Of a stretch of 64,000 bases of DNA, positions 57,177 to 64,000 are shown one piece after another. Both the position numbers and the translations under genes were made by a program. The stretch spans positions 22,864 to 86,863 of the forward strand of contig CAZYHC010000018.1 of assembly GCA_964646625.1 (NCBI GenBank). The letters run 5' to 3'. The notes under the pieces are model-generated. The model searched no databases. It had not been told where the DNA came from and saw only the letters and a list, made by a program, of their open reading frames with translations. The stretch is from DAOULT01 sp964646625 (GTDB taxonomy: Bacteria > Chloroflexota > Anaerolineae > CAZYHC01). Position 1 is the stretch's first letter. Each line of letters starts with the position of its first letter.

Positions 57177-58266
57177 GGGGAACTATCGCCTCAACGCCAT
57201 GCTCCTTCCCTATGGTACAGATTTGGTCGTAGGTTTTCTTCAATAGCGGGATTCCCCTTCGCAGGCACTCTTCTTCCTTTTCAAATTCTTTCTGCCCCGC
57301 AAAATAGACCCGCTCAGCGCCTGCGGCGGGTGGGCAATTCCTGAGCCCTCTAAGCAGGTGGTCCATGTCGCGCCGGAATTCCTGCGGAGCGCGGAAGGTG
57401 TCAATCCTTATGGCCCCGAAAAAATGACTGACTCGGGCGGAAGATGTCGCCGTATCGTAGAGGGCCGTTCCAAAAGGAGCACCGCAGAGCACCGAGCACA
57501 GAATATCGACCATGACGGCCAGGCCATAGCCCTTGTGCCCCCCGCTTTCTTCGCCCGCCCCTCCCAGCGGTAAAATGCCGCCGCCCACGCGGTGGGACAT
57601 GTCGTCGAGAATGGGGCGGGCATCTTGGGCCGGCTGGCCGGTTTTGTCCACCGCCCACCCCAGGGGGAGTTCTTTTCCCAGGCGCTCGTACATCTCGATT
57701 TTTCCCCTGGTGACGACGGTGGTAGACATGTCCAGCACAAAAGCCCGCTCCTCGTCGGCCGGCGCGGCAAAGGCCAGGGGATTGGTGCCATACATGACCT
57801 GACGCCCGAAGGTGGGCACGCCCAACGCCGCCGTGTTGGTCATGGCGAGGCCCAGCATGTCTTGGTCCAGGGCCATCATCGCGTAATAGCCCGCGATCCC
57901 AAAATGGTTCGAATCCCGGACACACCCAAAGGCTGCCCCGTTGGTCTTGGCTTTGTCGATCACGCTTTCCATCGCCCTGACGCTCACGGGAGCGCCCATC
58001 GCCCCGTGGGCGTGTATTACGATCGAGGACGGCGTGTCCACCAGCACCTCGACGGGCGCGTCCGAGAGCATCAGGCCAGTCTTGAGCCCGTTCACGTATC
58101 TCCATAGGCGCCCTACGCCGTGGGAGGGGATGCCCCGCGCATCGGCGGCCACCAGCACCGCCGCCGCCATCCTGGCGTCGTGTTCCGAGAGATTGAGGCT
58201 TTGGAAAACCTGCTGACAAAAGGTTTCCAGAGACTCCCGTCTGATTCTAACGTACTCTGTCTCCAT
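57169..58266 (-). CDS. Malate/L-lactate/ureidoglycolate dehydrogenase family protein (Ldh2)
   Basis: A 365-residue NAD(P)-dependent 2-hydroxyacid dehydrogenase with the non-Rossmann Ldh2 fold. HGVGRLWRYVNGLKTG near residue 50, GCVRDSNHFGIAGYYAM (catalytic histidine near 119), PLAFAAPADEERAFVLDMSTTVV near 162-184 and GHKGYGLAVMVDILC near 238 are characteristic. Downstream of two SDR genes and a sugar ABC transporter on the same strand, so it may oxidise a sugar-derived 2-hydroxy or keto acid. Confidence 0.9.
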   Translation of the reverse strand: METEYVRIRRESLETFCQQVFQSLNLSEHDARMAAAVLVAADARGIPSHGVGRLWRYVNGLKTGLMLSDAPVEVLVDTPSSIVIHAHGAMGAPVSVRAMESVIDKAKTNGAAFGCVRDSNHFGIAGYYAMMALDQDMLGLAMTNTAALGVPTFGRQVMYGTNPLAFAAPADEERAFVLDMSTTVVTRGKIEMYERLGKELPLGWAVDKTGQPAQDARPILDDMSHRVGGGILPLGGAGEESGGHKGYGLAVMVDILCSVLCGAPFGTALYDTATSSARVSHFFGAIRIDTFRAPQEFRRDMDHLLRGLRNCPPAAGAERVYFAGQKEFEKEEECLRRGIPLLKKTYDQICTIGKEHGVEAIVPLK

Positions 58267-58296
58267 AGGCGACTCCTCTGGAGTGGTCTCTTGCTA

Positions 58297-59124
58297 CTAC
58301 ACGCCCCCGAAGGCAGAAATGCCGCCATCGACGGCCACTGTTGTTCCGTGCATAAACGCGGCCACGTCTGAGAGCAACGTGAGAGCCGGGCCAATCAGGT
58401 CTTCAGGCTGTCCGAAGCGTCCCAGGGGAGTATGGGCGATGATTCTCTGCCCCCGCTCGGTCAGTTCACCGCTTTGCTCGTCAAGCAGCAGGAATTTGTT
58501 TTGTTCGGTCAGAAAGAAGCCTGGCATGAGAGCATTGACGCGGATGTGAGGCGAGTACTCCTGGGAGATGTGTACCGCCAGCCATTGCGTAAAGTTGACG
58601 ATGGCCGCTTTTGCCGCCGAGTAGGCCACGCTTCTGGTCAGAGGGCGCTCGGCCCCAAAGGAGGATATGTTGAGGATGCACCCGTTGTCCTGTTCCACCA
58701 TGTAGCGCCCGAACACCTGGCAGGCCAGGAAGGAACCCATGAAATTGAGATCGAACACCCAACGTATGGCCTCTTCGGGCAGGTCGAAGAAGGACAGGTG
58801 TTCGCTGGTGGTCGCTTCCTTCTTGGCCCCGCCCGCGCCATTGATGAGAATATCGATGTGTCCAAAGGTCTCTATGGTTCGTTGCGCCAGGGTCTCCAGA
58901 GATTGCCTGTCCAGCACGTCCGCCTGTAGGGCGAGGGCCTGCCCCCCTTTGGCCGCGATCTGGTCAGCGACCTTCTGGGCCCTGGCCATGCGGGTGTGTC
59001 CTACCACCACCACGGCTGCCCCTTGCCGACCAAGCGCCAGCGCCAGCGCGCTGCACAGCACCCCACTGCCCCCGATGACTACTGCCACTTTCCCGCTGAA
59101 ATCGAAAACTCTATCCAGGTTCAT
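58297..59124 (-). CDS. SDR-family oxidoreductase (sugar-acid oxidoreductase-like)
   Basis: A 275-residue classical short-chain dehydrogenase: GGSGVLCSALALALGRQG (residues 18-35) is the TGxxxGxG region, lacking the usual TGG start; NGAGGAKK, catalytic S (ISSFGAE), and YSAAKAA (Tyr-Lys) follow; VDGGISAFGG at the end. UxuB/D-mannonate oxidoreductase-like members share the long middle loop (EATTSEHLSFFDLPEEA). ATG at 59124 with GGAGG upstream is chosen over a longer frame into the neighbouring gene. Confidence 0.88.
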   Translation of the reverse strand: MNLDRVFDFSGKVAVVIGGSGVLCSALALALGRQGAAVVVVGHTRMARAQKVADQIAAKGGQALALQADVLDRQSLETLAQRTIETFGHIDILINGAGGAKKEATTSEHLSFFDLPEEAIRWVFDLNFMGSFLACQVFGRYMVEQDNGCILNISSFGAERPLTRSVAYSAAKAAIVNFTQWLAVHISQEYSPHIRVNALMPGFFLTEQNKFLLLDEQSGELTERGQRIIAHTPLGRFGQPEDLIGPALTLLSDVAAFMHGTTVAVDGGISAFGGV

Positions 59125-59141
59125 AGGGCCTGACCTCCCTG

Positions 59142-59888
59142 TCAATCCATCAAGTAGCCGCCGTTGACATCCAGGATCACACCCGTGATAAAGCCCGCGC
59201 CGTCGGAGGCCAGAAACGCCACCGCTTCGGCCACCTCTTGAGGTTGACCCAGCCTCTTTAGGGGGATGGCCTCCACGATCTGCCGCCGCTTTTCCTCCGG
59301 CCACTCGCGGCTCATCTCGGTTTCGATGGCGTGCGGAGCCACGGCGTTCACGTTGATCCCGTAAGGCGCCAGCTCCCGCGCCAGAGATTTGGTGAAGGTA
59401 TTGATCGCCCCCTTGGAGGTCCCGTAGGATGGGGCGGAGGCAATGTCTCCCATCTTGCCCACCACGGAGGAGATGTTTACGATCTTCCCTCCCCCTTGTT
59501 TGATCATGAGGGGCACCACCTCCTGGGTGCAGTGGAACGTCCCCCCCAGGTTGACGCTGAGCACCTTCTCCCACTCTTGCGCGCTGTGCTCGATGAAGCT
59601 CCCTCGCCGGATGATCCCGGCGTTGTTCACCAGGATATCGATCCGACCGAAATCGGAGACCGTTTCGCCGACCAGCCGTTGTACGGCCTGGCGTTGGGAG
59701 ATGTCGGCCTGGACAGCCCTGGCCTTACGGCCCAATCCTTCGATCTCTTGCGCTACCCGTTGGGCCCCTGCCAGGTCGATATCGGTAACCACCACGTCGG
59801 CCCCTTCCTGGGCCAGCTTAAGGGCGATGGCTGCCCCTATGCCCCGGGCCGCGCCGGTGACCAGGGCCACTTTACCCGCGAATTTCAT
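59142..59888 (-). CDS. SDR-family oxidoreductase (FabG-like)
   Basis: A 248-residue classical SDR with VTGAARGIGAAIALKLA (residues 10-26), VNNAGIIRRG, INISS-type serine in NISSVVGKMGD, YGTSKGAINTFTKSLARELAPYGINVN and VNGGYLMD at the end. Resembles 3-oxoacyl-ACP reductase/ polyol dehydrogenase members; in this transporter cluster a sugar alcohol or sugar acid substrate is more likely than acyl-ACP. AGGAGG precedes the ATG. Confidence 0.88.
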   Translation of the reverse strand: MKFAGKVALVTGAARGIGAAIALKLAQEGADVVVTDIDLAGAQRVAQEIEGLGRKARAVQADISQRQAVQRLVGETVSDFGRIDILVNNAGIIRRGSFIEHSAQEWEKVLSVNLGGTFHCTQEVVPLMIKQGGGKIVNISSVVGKMGDIASAPSYGTSKGAINTFTKSLARELAPYGINVNAVAPHAIETEMSREWPEEKRRQIVEAIPLKRLGQPQEVAEAVAFLASDGAGFITGVILDVNGGYLMD

Positions 59889-59906
59889 GTTTCTCGATCC
59901 TCCTTA

Positions 59907-60743
59907 CTATTCCTTAACTGCCCCAGCGGTCAGGCCCTCGACCAGATAATTCTGGAGCACCAGGTACAGGATAATGGGGGGCAATGCCCCCACCACGGAG
60001 CCGGCCATCAACTGGGGCCAGATGATGCGAAACTGGGTGACCAAACGGCTGAGCCCGAGCGTGACCGTAGCCATGTTCTCGCCGCTGGTCAGGACCAGCA
60101 CCCAGAGCAGGTCCCCCCAGGCCAGCAGGAAAGCAAAGATCATGGTCGCTACCATGCCCGGAGCGATCACGGGCAGGATCACCCTGAAATAGGCGCCGAG
60201 CCAGGTGCAGCCGTCTACCAGGGCGGCCTGGTCCAACTCCTCGGGCACAGTGTCTATGAAGCCCTTGAGCATCCAGGTGCTAAACGGCAAAGTGATGGTG
60301 GTAAAGGCTATGATCAGGCCCGGGTAGGTGTTATAAAGGCCCAGCTTAGCCAGCATCTTAAAGTATGGCCCTACCAGCAGCACTCCTGGAAGCATCTGGC
60401 TGGCCAGAATGATCCCGATCAACAGGGCACGTCCCCGGAAAATGAACCGCGAGAAGCCGTAACCGGCCAGCGACCCGATGAACGTGGATAGCAAAGCGGT
60501 GCCCAGGGATATAGTGGTACTGTTCAGGAAATAGCGAGGAAATTTCGTCCACAGGAGCACCTGGGTATAGGCCTCCATTGTTGGCTGTCGAGGCCAAAAG
60601 GTGGGGGGAATGGCGTAAGCCTCCTTATCCACCTTGAAAGAGGTGAACACCATCCAGACGAAGGGAATGAGGTTATATACACAGACCAGGGCCAGGAACA
60701 GGTAAGCGATTACGGCGCTGCGTTGCAATTTCCCCTTCATCAC
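59907..60743 (-). CDS. Sugar ABC transporter permease (MalG-like)
   Basis: A 278-residue permease of the carbohydrate uptake family 1. Begins with a membrane segment (AVIAYLFLALVCVYNLIPFVWMVFTSFK) and carries the EAA loop EELDQAALVDGCTWLGAYFRVILPVIAPG near residues 165-195. AAVTEG-type C terminus (VEGLTAGAVKE) is typical of MalG-like permeases. Overlaps the MalF-like gene by four bases. Confidence 0.93.
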   Translation of the reverse strand: MMKGKLQRSAVIAYLFLALVCVYNLIPFVWMVFTSFKVDKEAYAIPPTFWPRQPTMEAYTQVLLWTKFPRYFLNSTTISLGTALLSTFIGSLAGYGFSRFIFRGRALLIGIILASQMLPGVLLVGPYFKMLAKLGLYNTYPGLIIAFTTITLPFSTWMLKGFIDTVPEELDQAALVDGCTWLGAYFRVILPVIAPGMVATMIFAFLLAWGDLLWVLVLTSGENMATVTLGLSRLVTQFRIIWPQLMAGSVVGALPPIILYLVLQNYLVEGLTAGAVKE

Positions 60744-61645
60744 ACCCTCCGCACGATCATCCGCACGTATGGGAAGCTGATGATCAGCATGATGACGGCC
60801 ATCACTACGGCCATAGCCGAGGCATATTCGAAGTTAAAATATTTGAAATACTGCTTATAGACGTATAGAGACAGGATCTCGGTGACGTGGCCGGGCCCCC
60901 CCAGGGTCATATTGTACACCAGGCCAAAGCGTCTGAATTGCCAGATGGTGTCCAGGGCCACCGCAATGATGATCATCCTGCTGAGAAGAGGGAGGGTGAC
61001 GTGCCGAAATTCTTGAAGCGTGGTAGCCCCGTCCAATTTGGCGGCCTCATAAAGCTCCCGCGGGATGGCCTGCAATCCTGCCAGCAGAATGAGCATCACA
61101 AATGGATAACCACGCCACACGTCCGCAAAGATCACGCTGGGCAGGGCCAACTTGGGTAGGGCCAGCCATTCAATGTAGGTCCTGGTCAGCCCATTCTGGA
61201 TCAGCAGGTGGTTGATGATTCCCGAGGTGGGGTTGTACATAAAGCGCCAGATAAGGCCCGAGATCACGTCCGGCACGGTCCAGGGCAGGATGGCGATCAC
61301 CCTGAAGAGGCGGTTGGCTTTGATCTGGGCATTGAGGGCCAGGGCCACGGCCAAACCCACGATGAGGTGGAGCACCACCGTGCTGGCCACGAAGCGGAAG
61401 GTGATCAATAGGGAGTTCCAGAACAGCTCGTCTCTGGCCAGCTTCACGTAGTTTGCCAGGGTAAAGGTCTTGACCTCAGACCAGAGGGGGGTAAAACTGT
61501 TCACCACGGCGATGGTGGTGGGGAACCCGAGGACGAGTAGCAACATAAGAACGCAGGGCAGGATGAAGGCGTACCCCTGGAGTTCCTGGCGGGATGGGCC
61601 CTTGAACGCCAGGGAGCGAGGGCGAGGTTTTTTCATGTCAGTCAC
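60740..61645 (-). CDS. Sugar ABC transporter permease (MalF-like)
   Basis: A 301-residue permease with about six membrane segments. YAFILPCVLMLLLVLGFPTTIAVVNSF near residues 27-53 and the EAA loop PRELYEAAKLDGATTLQEFRHVTLPLLS near 195-222 are family features. No ATPase gene follows in this window, so a shared MsmX-type ATPase encoded elsewhere would energise it. Confidence 0.93.
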   Translation of the reverse strand: MTDMKKPRPRSLAFKGPSRQELQGYAFILPCVLMLLLVLGFPTTIAVVNSFTPLWSEVKTFTLANYVKLARDELFWNSLLITFRFVASTVVLHLIVGLAVALALNAQIKANRLFRVIAILPWTVPDVISGLIWRFMYNPTSGIINHLLIQNGLTRTYIEWLALPKLALPSVIFADVWRGYPFVMLILLAGLQAIPRELYEAAKLDGATTLQEFRHVTLPLLSRMIIIAVALDTIWQFRRFGLVYNMTLGGPGHVTEILSLYVYKQYFKYFNFEYASAMAVVMAVIMLIISFPYVRMIVRRV

Positions 61646-61664
61646 TCAGCATCCATTAGGCAGG

Positions 61665-61697
61665 GCGGAGGGCCACCCGTGGGTGACCCTCCGTCCA
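61665..61697 (-). terminator. Long hairpin between binding-protein and permease genes
   Basis: GGAGGGTCACCC-ACG-GGGTGGCCCTCC forms 12 pairs (one G-U) without a U-tract. Likely an mRNA-stabilising or attenuating hairpin that favours high binding-protein expression. Confidence 0.75.
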
Positions 61698-61707
61698 ATC
61701 ACTCAAA

Positions 61708-63093
61708 TTAGAAGGCTGGGCAGGTGTCGCCAGCTTCGCGATAGACGCTCAAGATCTCGTTGATCTGGTTGTAGGCGTCTTCCAGGGCCTCTTCCGGCGA
61801 CTTGGCCTCCGTGAAGCCCTCCTGAGCGACGGTGTTGACCGCTTCGATGATCTGCGGCCACTCCTTCAACTGGGGGACAAACTTGGCGTGTGCCAGTTCC
61901 CCGGCGATTATACGGGCGAACTTGTCGTTGAGGAGTTCGTCGTAGCCCTCCACTCCCTGATCCTCAAGTCCTCCAGAGACGTCCCGTCGAGAGGAGAGGA
62001 CGCGGGCATCCGTGAACCACTTCTCCTCCATGGGCTTGCTGGTAATGAACTTCAGCAGCTTCCAGGCCTCTTCGGGATGCTCGGTGTTGCGATTGACCAT
62101 CCAGGCGCTTATCCAGGCGGTGGTGGTGAATTCGGTCTCCAGGTCCGCCTTCACCGGCACCGGAGCTGCTTCCAGGACCTCCATGGCCCCCAGGTCCGGG
62201 TTGTTGGTGTCCACGATGGGCGGCGTCCAGCCTGAGCCTATCAGCATGGCGATCTGTTCGTTAGCCATCTGCTCTCTCACCGTTCCGGGGTTCTGGGCCG
62301 TGACGCCGGGCGGGATCACCCCGTGCACGGTGTTCAGCTCCACGAAGAACTTGAAGGCTTCCTTCGCTCCAGCGCTGTTGAGGGCCGCGCACTTGTTGTC
62401 GGGGGTCAGGTAGTCCCCGCCGTGGCTGAAGAGGATAGGCGTGAAGCGCAACTCAAACCCAGGATCGATCGCCCCCATCGTCCCAAACCCCCAGGTATCA
62501 ATTTGACCATCGCCGTCCCGGTCGCGGGTGAGCTTTTTGGCATAATCCACGAACTCATCCCAGGTGGCGGGAGGGGTGTTGGGATCCAGGCCCGCCTCCT
62601 CGAAGAGGTTCTTGTTGTAGAACAGGACCATCGACATGAAGTCCCCTGGCAGGGCGTAATATGTGCCCTCATCCTGCATCAACTCCAGGGTCTGAGGGAA
62701 CCAGGGGGTCAGGAAGTCCCCGCCATAAACGCCTTCCTCGGCCTCGATGAAGGGGGTGATGTCGTAGAGATACCCCTTCTCGATGAAAGACTTCAGCGAG
62801 TAGCCGTGCAGGTGGAAGACATCCGGGCCCATGCCGGCCTCGATCTCGGTGGTGTATTTGGTCTCCTTATCGGCGTAGGAGACGTAGTCTAACTCGATGT
62901 CGATGTCGGGGTTCTCCGCCTTGAAGGTCTCGAACGCTTCTATGAGCGCTGCCTCCCAGTGCGGTTCGGTCAGGTGCCAGTCGGAGAACAGCAGGGTGAC
63001 AGGTTCCTGCGCCAGCGCCGGCCCACTTCCCGCTACGGCCACGCTCAGTATCACCAAGACCGCTATCAAGGGCAACAACTTTCGAAATCTCAT
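61708..63093 (-). CDS. Sugar ABC transporter extracellular binding protein
   Basis: A 461-residue family 1 solute-binding protein. ATG at 63093 follows AAAGGAGG and gives MRFRKLLPLIAVLVILSVAVAGSGPALAQ, a signal peptide; the longer frame to 63117 is rejected. VTLLFSDWHLTEPHWEAALIEAFETF, DVFHLHGYSLKSFIEKGYLYDITPFI and LPGDFMSMVLFYNKNLFEEAGLDP-like pattern (GDFMSMVLFYNKNLFEEAG) are typical. First gene of the sugar cluster (transporter, two SDRs, Ldh2). Confidence 0.93.
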   Translation of the reverse strand: MRFRKLLPLIAVLVILSVAVAGSGPALAQEPVTLLFSDWHLTEPHWEAALIEAFETFKAENPDIDIELDYVSYADKETKYTTEIEAGMGPDVFHLHGYSLKSFIEKGYLYDITPFIEAEEGVYGGDFLTPWFPQTLELMQDEGTYYALPGDFMSMVLFYNKNLFEEAGLDPNTPPATWDEFVDYAKKLTRDRDGDGQIDTWGFGTMGAIDPGFELRFTPILFSHGGDYLTPDNKCAALNSAGAKEAFKFFVELNTVHGVIPPGVTAQNPGTVREQMANEQIAMLIGSGWTPPIVDTNNPDLGAMEVLEAAPVPVKADLETEFTTTAWISAWMVNRNTEHPEEAWKLLKFITSKPMEEKWFTDARVLSSRRDVSGGLEDQGVEGYDELLNDKFARIIAGELAHAKFVPQLKEWPQIIEAVNTVAQEGFTEAKSPEEALEDAYNQINEILSVYREAGDTCPAF

Positions 63094-63120
63094 TTTTATC
63101 CTCCTTTGGATTTTCATTTG

Positions 63121-63180
63121 TTAAGGGTTTCGGTGTCTACAGGAGTAACAAACTGAACCGCCATTTTGTTCGATATGCAT
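63121..63180 (-). CDS. Possible 19-residue leader ORF (MHIEQNGGSVCYSCRHRNP)
   Basis: A short frame in the binding-protein leader: AAAGGAGG lies three bases before the ATG at 63180 (another ATG abuts it at 63183). The product would have a CxxC pair. It ends 27 bases before the binding-protein gene. Strong ribosome binding site but no homologue known to me; may be a leader peptide or a chance frame. Confidence 0.35.
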   Translation of the reverse strand: MHIEQNGGSVCYSCRHRNP

Positions 63181-63281
63181 CATCCTCCTTTCTGGCCTGA
63201 GCTGGTCCGTGGCTGTGTGGCGCGGCCGAGTTCGATCGATTTTTTGCGTCGTGCTAGAAACTGTAGTTTCACTCTGGCTAC

Positions 63282-63310
63282 ATTATAACAGACTCCTGGC
63301 TACCTGTCAA
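63282..63310 (-). promoter_or_regulatory. Consensus sigma70 promoter of the sugar transporter operon
   Basis: TTGACA (63310-63305), 17-base spacer, TATAAT (63287-63282), giving a leader of about 180 bases. Confidence 0.88.
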
Positions 63311-63331
63311 GAGAAAATTCGACCGCGCGGC

Positions 63332-63430
63332 CTCCAGAAATTTTGGCCACCGCTCTATGCCCTCGTCCCCGAGGGCGGTCCAAACGAGCTGTTTCGCCCC
63401 TAAGTCACCCCCCAGACGAGGGCATAGAAT
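63332..63430. repeat. ~100-bp GC-rich dispersed element, copy C
   Basis: CCAGAAATTTTGGCCACCGC, CCCTCGTCCCCGAGGGCGG and CCCCTAAGTCACCCCCCAGA align with copy A (30434-30542). Inverted CTATGCCCTCGTC / GACGAGGGCATAG ends span 63354-63427, so the whole element can fold. Confidence 0.75.
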
Positions 63431-63463
63431 CACAGAAGTGAAGAGCCAACCCTTATTCGGAAA

Positions 63464-63490
63464 GAAAAAAGCCGGGGCACGTACCCCGGC
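63464..63490 (-). terminator. Intrinsic terminator of dnaK
   Basis: GCCGGGG-TACGTG-CCCCGGC followed by TTTTTTC on the minus strand, about 50 bases after the dnaK stop codon. Confidence 0.9.
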
Positions 63491-63539
63491 CTCCTCTTTT
63501 CCGCGTTCTCCTTATCTTCCGCGCCTCCGCGTTTCCGTG

Positions 63540-64000
63540 TTACACAGGACGGAACTCTCCTTCCACCACGTCCTCGTCTGCGCCGCCTCCGCCTTCGCCA
63601 CTCGGAGGAGGTGGCGGCGGTGCCCCGGTCGCGGCCTGGGCCTGCTGTTGTTCGTACATCTGCTGGGACATGGCGTAGCTGGCCTGCTGAAGTTCTTCCA
63701 TGGCATTGCGGATGCGGGACACGTCGTCCCCCTGCATAACCCGCTTTACCTCGGCGATCTTGCCCTCAAGGGCTGTCCGGTCGGCGTCCGGGATCTTGTC
63801 GCCCATTTCGCGCAACATCTTCTCCATCTGATAGACCATAGAATCGGCCCGGTTGCGGGTTTCGACCAACTCCTTGCGTTGCTGGTCCTCCGCGGCGTGG
63901 TGGCGACTCTCCTCCACCAGGCGATCCACCTCTTCTTTGGAGAGGTTGGTGGAGGCGGTGATGGTGATCTTCTGCTCGCGGCCGGTAGCCTTGTCCTGGG
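63540..64000 (-). CDS. dnaK: Molecular chaperone DnaK, C-terminal part (window edge)
   Basis: The last 153 residues of DnaK; the N-terminal part lies beyond the right edge. DKATGREQKITITASTNLSKEEVDRLVEE is in the expected place (I see DKATGREQKITI at the very edge), the helical lid follows (RKELVETRNRADSMVYQMEKML), then a Gln/Pro/Gly-rich tail ending EDVVEGEFRPV, close to the EVVDAEF-type end of other DnaKs. Reads into a strong terminator. Confidence 0.95.
   Translation of the reverse strand, partial: QDKATGREQKITITASTNLSKEEVDRLVEESRHHAAEDQQRKELVETRNRADSMVYQMEKMLREMGDKIPDADRTALEGKIAEVKRVMQGDDVSRIRNAMEELQQASYAMSQQMYEQQQAQAATGAPPPPPPSGEGGGGADEDVVEGEFRPV

Noticed and set aside
57905..57920. tRNA T-loop-like GGTTCGAATCC
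   Set aside because: It lies within the Ldh2-type gene, encodes the conserved RDSNHFG region on the other strand, and has no acceptor or anticodon stems around it.

Overview
The window is GC-rich bacterial chromosome with normal coding density, sigma70-type promoters (TTGACA/TATAAT) and GGAGG ribosome binding sites. The LysW-dependent alpha-aminoadipate lysine pathway, the Thr/Pro-rich surface proteins with SH3 domains, a 1255-residue LVIVD-repeat protein and an abundance of dispersed palindromic repeats suggest Chloroflexota, probably anaerobic. The lineage is an inference; no rRNA or other decisive marker is present and I see no tRNA gene. 

Layout. (1) 1-9738, minus strand: lysine/arginine cluster read from a strong promoter at 9710-9738 through a structured leader with an intrinsic terminator, then homocitrate synthase, an M20 deacylase, lysW (55 codons), lysX, lysY, lysZ, lysJ, lysK, a LOG-family gene and the start of argC. 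A small mobile-looking element with a 69-residue gene splits a palindromic repeat between lysZ and lysJ. (2) 9771-19125: a large membrane glycosyltransferase-like protein, a VapC-type toxin-antitoxin pair, tgt, uppP, a phosphate-binding-like lipoprotein, an MBL hydrolase and a secreted protein. (3) 19194-26909: a tungsten/molybdenum region with a molybdopterin oxidoreductase, a duplicated-domain CQLG protein, tupA, moaA, tupC, tupB and a MoaD-like gene. Three copies of a Moco/Tuco-type riboswitch head three of its transcription or translation units. A second toxin-antitoxin pair sits inside. (4) 26913-30300, minus: pfkA, a YbaK-type deacylase and two membrane proteins. (5) 30589-43618: a peptide-type ABC transporter operon with a long structured leader, interrupted by an AT-rich DUF4386 gene, then a third toxin-antitoxin pair and a hydantoinase/DUF917/nitroreductase/DUF6092/DUF917 operon. 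(6) 43635-49378: a beta-helix-like membrane-anchored protein, ribosomal protein L25, and a signalling group made of a cNMP-SpoIIE phosphatase, SH3 protein and PP2C-SH3 phosphatase. (7) 49576-57176: a DegT aminotransferase, an M24 peptidase, the LVIVD protein and a NIF3 protein. (8) 57169-63310, minus: a sugar ABC transporter with three dehydrogenases. (9) the 3' part of dnaK with its terminator. 

How parts work together. In region 3 the riboswitches would let the cell shut down tungstate/molybdate uptake and cofactor-linked genes when the cofactor is abundant. In region 5 the transporter probably imports a peptide-like or N-heterocyclic compound that the hydantoinase and DUF917 proteins open. 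In region 8 the transporter imports a sugar or sugar acid that the SDR and Ldh2-type enzymes oxidise. Several families of short repeats (a 31-bp palindrome present about nine times, a roughly 105-bp element twice, and a roughly 100-bp GC-rich element three times) mark most of the non-coding gaps.
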